Shown here: positions 51,386-56,157 of the stretch, one piece after another | How the letters are laid out: each line of letters opens with the position of its first letter | How positions within the stretch are numbered: the first letter of the stretch is position 1 | Origin: Pelotomaculum sp. DTU098 | GTDB lineage: Bacteria; Bacillota; Desulfotomaculia; Desulfotomaculales; Pelotomaculaceae | Length of the DNA stretch: 56,157 bases | Direction: 5' to 3' | NCBI GenBank assembly: GCA_001512635.1 | Contig: LFSA01000090.1 | Span: 4,576 to 60,732 of the forward strand | Made by a program: the position numbers and the translations under genes | Notes under the pieces: model-generated | Database searches by the model: none | Told to the model about the DNA's origin: nothing | The model's input: the letters and a program-made list of their open reading frames with translations, nothing else

Positions 51386-52892
51386 AGCTCCGGAAAAAAC
51401 AAAGATTAAGTCCAGTCTGGAGGAAAACATCAAAGAACTGGATGCAGTAATGGGCATTCAGAAAAGTTTTGACCTCCTGACCAGGGAATTATCAATTGGT
51501 GGAACAAAAGTCACGCTTTTATTTATAGACGGGCTGACCAACGACCAGGTTGTCACCCTGGTCCTTCAGAACCTTACACGCCTGGAAAGGGCGGAAATGC
51601 TGCCTGACGCCCTGAAGAAACTGTTTAACACCCATGTGGGTTATACCGAGCTGGAAGAAGTCCAGTACCTGGAGGACATCGTTGATAAGGTTCTGGCCGG
51701 ACCCATGGCCATCCTGGTGGACGGCTCGGATAAGGCGCTGATTCTGGATGCCAGAACTTACCCTGTCCGCAGCCCTGAAGAGCCGGATCTGGAAAGGGTG
51801 GTGCGGGGCTCCAGAGACGGCTTTGTAGAAACACTTGTTTTCAACACGGCTCTGATCCGGAGGCGGATCAGGGATCCCAAATTGAGAATGGAATACCTCC
51901 AGGTTGGCACCCGTTCCAAGTCCGATGTGGTCGTCTGTTATATCGAGGATATCGCCAACCCCGACCTGGTCGAAAACATCAAAAGCAGGATTGAATATAT
52001 CAAAATTGACGGGATTCCCATGGCGGAGAAGTCCGTAGAAGAACTGATCACACCGGGTTCATACTGGAACCCCTTCCCCAAGGTCCGCTACACGGAACGT
52101 CCGGACGTAGCCGCCATGCACCTTCTGGAAGGACACGTGCTGGTGCTGGTGGATACTTCACCCAGCGTAATCATTGCCCCTGCAACCTATTTTCACCACA
52201 TCCAGCACGCGGAGGAATACAGGCAAAACCCCACCATAGGAGCCTACCTGCGCTGGGTGCGCTTTTTCGGTGTAGCTGCTTCCATCTTCCTGCTGCCGCT
52301 GTGGTTCCTCTTTGCTGAAAACCCTGAACTGCTGCCGCCCTGGCTGAACTTCATCGGACTCAAGGAGCCCGGTGTGGTGCCCCTGATCATCCAGTTTCTC
52401 CTGGCGGAGATTGCCGTGGATATGATCCGCCTGGCCACCATCCATACGCCTGCGGCCCTGGCCACGGCCACGGGCATTATCGCAGCCCTGCTTATTGGTG
52501 AACTGGCTGTCAGGGTCGGCCTTTTCGCCCAGGAGGTGGTCCTGTACGTTGCTGTAGTGGCCATCGGGACTTTCCTGACACCCAGTATCGAACTGTCCAA
52601 CGCCAACCGCCTGGTAAGGATCGGGCTTCTGGTTGCGACCGCGCTGTTCCGCCTGCCGGGTTTTGTGATAGGTACAGCCGTCACCTTTATCGCCCTTGCT
52701 TTTATGAGGTCCTTCGGCGTCCCCTACCTGTGGCCGCTGGTACCCCTTAACTTGAAGGCCCTGGCAGGAATTATCGTCCGGACTCCTGTACCCGTCCGGA
52801 ATACCCGGCCCAGCATCTTGAAACCCCTGGACCCTTCCCGCCAGGTTGTGGCAGCCCCGGCCCGCAAGCCTGAAAAAAAACCAGGGAAGTGA
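51348..52892 (+). CDS. spoVAF: SpoVAF / GerA-family spore germination protein
   Basis: 514-residue GerA-type protein. A soluble N-terminal region to about 290 (LFIDGLTNDQVVTLVLQNL; DGSDKALILDARTYPVRSPEEPDLERVVRGSRDGFVETLVFN) is followed by about five membrane helices (about 300-470) and a Pro/Lys-rich tail. In Bacillus SpoVAF is a GerAA-like subunit that amplifies dipicolinate release. ATG 51348 follows AAAGGAG inside the end of the preceding gene. A terminator follows at 52918. Confidence 0.92.
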   Translation: MWRVRKNKKTFDEAPEKTKIKSSLEENIKELDAVMGIQKSFDLLTRELSIGGTKVTLLFIDGLTNDQVVTLVLQNLTRLERAEMLPDALKKLFNTHVGYTELEEVQYLEDIVDKVLAGPMAILVDGSDKALILDARTYPVRSPEEPDLERVVRGSRDGFVETLVFNTALIRRRIRDPKLRMEYLQVGTRSKSDVVVCYIEDIANPDLVENIKSRIEYIKIDGIPMAEKSVEELITPGSYWNPFPKVRYTERPDVAAMHLLEGHVLVLVDTSPSVIIAPATYFHHIQHAEEYRQNPTIGAYLRWVRFFGVAASIFLLPLWFLFAENPELLPPWLNFIGLKEPGVVPLIIQFLLAEIAVDMIRLATIHTPAALATATGIIAALLIGELAVRVGLFAQEVVLYVAVVAIGTFLTPSIELSNANRLVRIGLLVATALFRLPGFVIGTAVTFIALAFMRSFGVPYLWPLVPLNLKALAGIIVRTPVPVRNTRPSILKPLDPSRQVVAAPARKPEKKPGK

Positions 52893-52917
52893 AGCCGGAC
52901 ATTTTCGCGGGAGGAAT

Positions 52918-52939
52918 CCGGCTAGAAAAGCCGGTTTTT
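52918..52939 (+). terminator. Terminator after spoVAF
   Basis: CCGGCT/AGCCGG with loop AGAAA and five T. It lies only 40 bases before the next start codon (52980), so the downstream genes need either a promoter within those 40 bases or readthrough. Confidence 0.75.
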
Positions 52940-52979
52940 GCCCATAATAGAAGTAGTTGTGCTGCGAGGAGCGATGCCA

Positions 52980-53966
52980 ATGCCCGTAAAGGTCGGGATC
53001 CCCAGGGCCTTGCTTTACTACTATTATTATCCCTTATGGAAAACATTCTTTGAAGAGCTGGGGGCTCAAGTAATCCTTTCATCCCCGTCCACAAAGGGGA
53101 TTTTAACAGATGGCTTAAAATCCGCCGTAGACGAAATTTGCCTGCCGGTTAAGCTGGCCTTCGGGCACGTTCAGGATTTGATTGGAAAGGTTGACTTTAT
53201 TTTATTGCCCAGGCTGATCAGCATCAGAAAAAATGAATATATTTGCCCTAAATTTCTGGGACTCCCCGACATGGTCCGCCGGCTGGCGGGCATCCCTCCC
53301 TTAATTGACGTCAACGTTAACAGGTATAAGGGTAATAATGAGCTTTACCAGGCAGTTAAAGAAGTGGGGCGGCTTTTTACCCGTAATCACTTAAAAATCT
53401 GGCTGGCCTACCGCCGCTCGCTGAAAGTGCACAGGCATTATTTCAGACTGCTGCACCTCGGCCTGATGCCCGCAGATGCCCTGGCTGTCCTGGAAAACAG
53501 GGTAAAAAACGAACCCCTGCCCGCTCCTGGGAAAATTACCGTGGCCCTGCTGGGACACCCCTATAACATCTATGATCCCTTCATCAACATGAACATAATT
53601 GGACGGCTCAGGACCATGGGCGCAAATGTAATAACCGCCGAAAACCTGAAGCAAAAAATAGTGCGAAGCTACGCTGCCAGGTTGCCGAAAAAACTCTTCT
53701 GGACCCTTGGCCAGCACATGATCGGGGCTGCCCTGCATTACCTGGAACGCCCGGAAATAAACGGAATGATCCATATAGCCGCCTTCGGCTGCGGTCCCGA
53801 CTCCATGACCGGAGAGCTCATCGAGCGCAAGGCGCGGGGCGCGGGTATGCCCTTTCTTAACCTGACCCTGGATGAACATACAGGAGAAGCTGGAGTTATT
53901 ACCCGGCTGGAGGCTTTTTTAGATATGGTCCGCTGGAAAATGGCGGGGACTGTTGGGGTAACCTAA
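52980..53966 (+). CDS. HgdB/DUF2229-related protein, first component
   Basis: 328-residue protein related to the activase-associated (DUF2229, COG3580-like) group of the 2-hydroxyacyl-CoA dehydratase superfamily. It starts MPVKVGIPRALLYYYYYPLWKTFFEELG. Candidate cluster cysteines are in VDEICLPVKLAFGH, EYICPKFLG and FGCGPDSM. The ending LTLDEHTGEAGVITRLEAFLDM recurs in the next protein. ATG 52980 lies 8 nt after GAGGAG; ATG 52974 is too close. No CoA-transferase or dehydratase genes are nearby, so the substrate is unknown. Confidence 0.85.
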   Translation: MPVKVGIPRALLYYYYYPLWKTFFEELGAQVILSSPSTKGILTDGLKSAVDEICLPVKLAFGHVQDLIGKVDFILLPRLISIRKNEYICPKFLGLPDMVRRLAGIPPLIDVNVNRYKGNNELYQAVKEVGRLFTRNHLKIWLAYRRSLKVHRHYFRLLHLGLMPADALAVLENRVKNEPLPAPGKITVALLGHPYNIYDPFINMNIIGRLRTMGANVITAENLKQKIVRSYAARLPKKLFWTLGQHMIGAALHYLERPEINGMIHIAAFGCGPDSMTGELIERKARGAGMPFLNLTLDEHTGEAGVITRLEAFLDMVRWKMAGTVGVT

Positions 53967-53988
53967 TTCTCCATTGAGGGGGCTTTTT

Positions 53989-55083
53989 ATGCGCCTGACC
54001 TTTCCCCATATGGGTAACATGTATATTCCCTTGACAGCTATCTTGCAACCCCTGGGTGTGGAGGTGGTGGTACCTCCTCCCTCCAGCAAAAGAACGCTAA
54101 CCCTGGGTTCTAAATACGGTCCTGAATTTGCCTGCCTGCCCTTAAAGCTTAACCTCGGAAATTTTATCGAAGCTTATGAACTGGGAGCTAACACCGTTGT
54201 CATGGCCGGGGGCTGCGGCCCCTGCCGCTTCGGCTATTATGCCCAGATTGAACAGGCAATCTTAAAAGACCTGGGCTACGAGCTGCAGTTCATTGTCCTC
54301 GAGCCACCGGAACGCCATATCAACGAATTGCTTAGAAAAATCAGGGACATTGCGGGGCGGAGTTCCTGGTGGCAAATTGTTCAGGCCATCCGTTTTGGCT
54401 ACCAGAAAGCGCTGGCGGTGGATGAAATTGAAAGGTCGGCCCTGTTTTCCCGGCCCCGGGAAAAAGTACCCGGCTCCACAGACGATGCCTTAAAGAAGGC
54501 CCTGGAAATGATCCACAGTGCGGCAACCCCCCGGGAACTTACTGCTGCCCGGGAACGTGCCCTGGCGCTCATGGGCGAAGTTGCTGTGGACATGGACCGG
54601 CCGGTCTTGAAGGTTGGACTTGTGGGAGAGATTTATACCATACTGGAACCCTTCGCCAACCTTTACCTGGAAAGACACCTGGGGAGGCTGGGCGTCGAGG
54701 TTGAGCGCTCCATCTATTTGAGCGGCTGGGTCAATGAACATCTATTTCGCGGACTGGCCAGGGGAATAGGATCAGGTAAAAAAGCCCGTGCGGCATCATA
54801 TCCCTACCTGCGGCACTTCGTCGGCGGGCACGGCCAGGAAACCATAGGGGGAGCAGTTCTCTATGCCCGGCGCGGCTATGACGGCATCATCCAGGTCTTT
54901 CCCTTTACCTGCATGCCGGAGATTGTAGCTGAAAGCATTCTGCCGGATATAAGCAAAGACTACGGTATCCATTCCCTGACCTTGATTATGGACGAAAACA
55001 CCGGCGAAGCAGGTATGGTTACCCGCCTGGAGGCTTTTACAGACCTGCTGGCACGTAAAAAGGAAACGAAGGAGGCCCTTTGA
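53989..55083 (+). CDS. HgdA/B-related protein, second component
   Basis: 364-residue relative of the preceding protein (COG3581-like). Cysteines occur in FACLPLKLNLG, GGCGPCRFGYY and FTCMPEIVAE; the last block and LIMDENTGEAGMVTRLEAF mirror the first protein. ATG 53989 follows GAGGGGG by 6-7 nt; the TTG at 53974 lies upstream of that SD. The stop overlaps the activase gene. With its neighbour it may form a heterodimer holding a [4Fe-4S] or double-cubane cluster. In many anaerobes the three modules are fused in one protein of about 1400 residues. Confidence 0.85.
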   Translation: MRLTFPHMGNMYIPLTAILQPLGVEVVVPPPSSKRTLTLGSKYGPEFACLPLKLNLGNFIEAYELGANTVVMAGGCGPCRFGYYAQIEQAILKDLGYELQFIVLEPPERHINELLRKIRDIAGRSSWWQIVQAIRFGYQKALAVDEIERSALFSRPREKVPGSTDDALKKALEMIHSAATPRELTAARERALALMGEVAVDMDRPVLKVGLVGEIYTILEPFANLYLERHLGRLGVEVERSIYLSGWVNEHLFRGLARGIGSGKKARAASYPYLRHFVGGHGQETIGGAVLYARRGYDGIIQVFPFTCMPEIVAESILPDISKDYGIHSLTLIMDENTGEAGMVTRLEAFTDLLARKKETKEAL

Positions 55084-56063
55084 GCGTGATTGGCTATTTA
55101 GGAATCGACGTGGGTTCGGTCAGCACCAACCTGGTTTTTTTTGGTGACTGTGGAGTTATTCGCGAGTCTATTTATTTAAGAACCCGGGGCAAGCCCATCG
55201 AGACCGTCCAAAAAGGCCTGAAGGAGCTTAAAACCAGCCTGCCCCCAGGCACAAAGATAAGGGGAGTAGGCACCACCGGGAGCGGCAGGCACCTTACCGG
55301 CGTTATCGTGGGCGCCGATGCTGTGAAAAATGAAATCACCGCCCATGCCGTGGCCTCGTCCCAGCTTGTTCCCGGAGTACAATCCATCCTGGAAATCGGC
55401 GGCCAGGACTCCAAAATCATTATTCTGCGCAACGGTGTTGTCTCGGATTTTGCCATGAACACCGTCTGTGCCGCCGGAACCGGTTCCTTTTTGGAGCAGC
55501 AGGCCGGAAGGTTGGGCATTCCCATAGAAAAATTCGGTGAAATAGCCCTGCAAGCCAGGTCTCCGGTGCGCATTGCCGGGAGATGTGCGGTATTTGCGGA
55601 ATCCGATATGATCCACAAGCAACAAATGGGCTGCAGCCTTCCGGACATCCTGGCCGGCCTTTGTGACGCCCTGGTCAGAAACTATTTGAATAACGTCGGC
55701 AAAGGCAAAGAAATCCTCCCGCCAGTGGTTTTCCAGGGCGGTGTTGCCGCCAACGCCGGCATGGTCAGGGCCTTTGAAAAAGCGCTGGATATGAAGGTTC
55801 ATGTGCCTCCCTATTTTAACGTTATGGGGGCGGTGGGAGCAGCCCTGCTGGCCCGGGAAGCTGTAGCCAGAAAAGGCATCAGCCGCTTTAAAGGCTTTGA
55901 GGTGGCAGAAATGGATTATCAAACCGGCAGCTTCGAGTGCTCCGGCTGCCCCAATTTGTGCGAGGTCGTGGAAGTCACTGAAAATGGCATGGTCATAGCC
56001 CGCTGGGGTGACCGCTGCGGCAAGTGGAGCAACGCTGTCAGGGGTGAAGAAAAAATAAGCTGA
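55080..56063 (+). CDS. Acyl-CoA dehydratase activase-type ATPase (HgdC/BadF family)
   Basis: 327-residue ASKHA-fold ATPase. YLGIDVGSVSTNLV starts the fold and LEIGGQDSKII is the second phosphate motif. The two cysteines that in HgdC bind the dimer-bridging [4Fe-4S] cluster are present in VCAAGTGSFLEQQA and GRCAVFAESDMIH. A C-terminal extension adds four Cys (CSGCPNLCEV, DRCGKW), absent from the minimal HgdC of about 260 residues. TTG 55080 is 4 nt and GTG 55086 10 nt after AAGGAGG. It would drive ATP-dependent low-potential electron transfer to the two preceding proteins. Confidence 0.92.
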   Translation: MSVIGYLGIDVGSVSTNLVFFGDCGVIRESIYLRTRGKPIETVQKGLKELKTSLPPGTKIRGVGTTGSGRHLTGVIVGADAVKNEITAHAVASSQLVPGVQSILEIGGQDSKIIILRNGVVSDFAMNTVCAAGTGSFLEQQAGRLGIPIEKFGEIALQARSPVRIAGRCAVFAESDMIHKQQMGCSLPDILAGLCDALVRNYLNNVGKGKEILPPVVFQGGVAANAGMVRAFEKALDMKVHVPPYFNVMGAVGAALLAREAVARKGISRFKGFEVAEMDYQTGSFECSGCPNLCEVVEVTENGMVIARWGDRCGKWSNAVRGEEKIS

Positions 56064-56157
56064 GAGAAATCTTTACCCGGTTCATACTTATTTTGCTGGT
56101 TAGTGTAAAGTTATTGTAGGAGTTTTACAGACAAAAAGAGAAGATATCACCGTCCTG

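Noticed and set aside
1-56157. CRISPR arrays, tRNA and rRNA genes
   Set aside because: No regularly spaced repeats, cloverleaf-like tRNA sequences or rRNA segments were seen on reading the window; a tRNAscan run would confirm.
56064-56157. Possible start of another gene after the activase
   Set aside because: 94 AT-rich bases with a TAGGAG-like sequence near 56118 but no start codon at proper distance before the window ends; nothing can be supported.

Overview
The window looks like a chromosomal segment of a spore-forming, anaerobic, thermophile-related Firmicute of the Peptococcaceae type (Pelotomaculum/Desulfotomaculum relatives). The reasons are the sporulation genes (spoIIIAA-AH, spoIVB, spo0A, spoIIM, dacF-spoIIAA-AB-sigF, two spoVA-type genes), ferredoxin-based anaerobic metabolism (NfnAB, KorDABC, an HgdC-like activase), frequent TTG and GTG starts behind strong Shine-Dalgarno (SD) sequences, and an OLE RNA with its partner gene. 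The genus is inference. Almost all genes are on the + strand.

Layout: 1-2378 is the end of a type IV pilus operon (pilM, partial, then pilN and pilO). 2464-5943 holds the TldD/TldE protease pair with a short YabG-like domain gene between them; both halves of the pair have irregular gene ends. 6107-8813 carries aroQ, a Pro-aminopeptidase, efp and a zinc-ribbon protein. 8914-9312 is a lone minus-strand membrane protein. 9480-14742 is the complete spoIIIA operon behind a sigma-E-like promoter. 14743-18467 encodes a two-gene pyruvate carboxylase-type enzyme preceded by an attenuator-like leader; its carboxyltransferase and biotin carrier are fused, with a second start inside. 18491-20207 is the asp23-amaP-DUF2273 envelope operon, interrupted by a probable tnpB remnant. 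20340-35091 is a long housekeeping run: nusB, nfnAB, xseA, folD, fchA, xseB, ispA, OLE RNA, oapA, dxs, tlyA, nadK, mnmM-like, argR, recN. 35394-37645 is spoIVB-spo0A. 37994-42535 is a P-loop protein, korDABC and an M20 peptidase. 42532-47016 has a tiny minus-strand gene, spoIIM, xerD, deoB and pdp. 47234-50294 is dacF and the spoIIA operon. 50404-52892 is dodecin and two spoVA/GerA-type genes. 52980-56063 is a three-gene set related to 2-hydroxyacyl-CoA dehydratase components and their activator.

The most notable content is: (i) a complete OLE (ornate, large, extremophilic) RNA of about 600 nt between ispA and oapA, with an 11-bp terminal stem and its own sigma-A promoter; (ii) a FolD whose cyclohydrolase lysine is replaced by methionine, directly beside fchA, which encodes a separate cyclohydrolase; (iii) an internal translation start in the carboxyltransferase-BCCP fusion; (iv) a consensus forespore (sigma-F/G) promoter in front of a dodecin gene; and (v) an orphan split HgdC/DUF2229-type redox ATPase system. 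No tRNA, rRNA, CRISPR array or intact mobile element was recognised.
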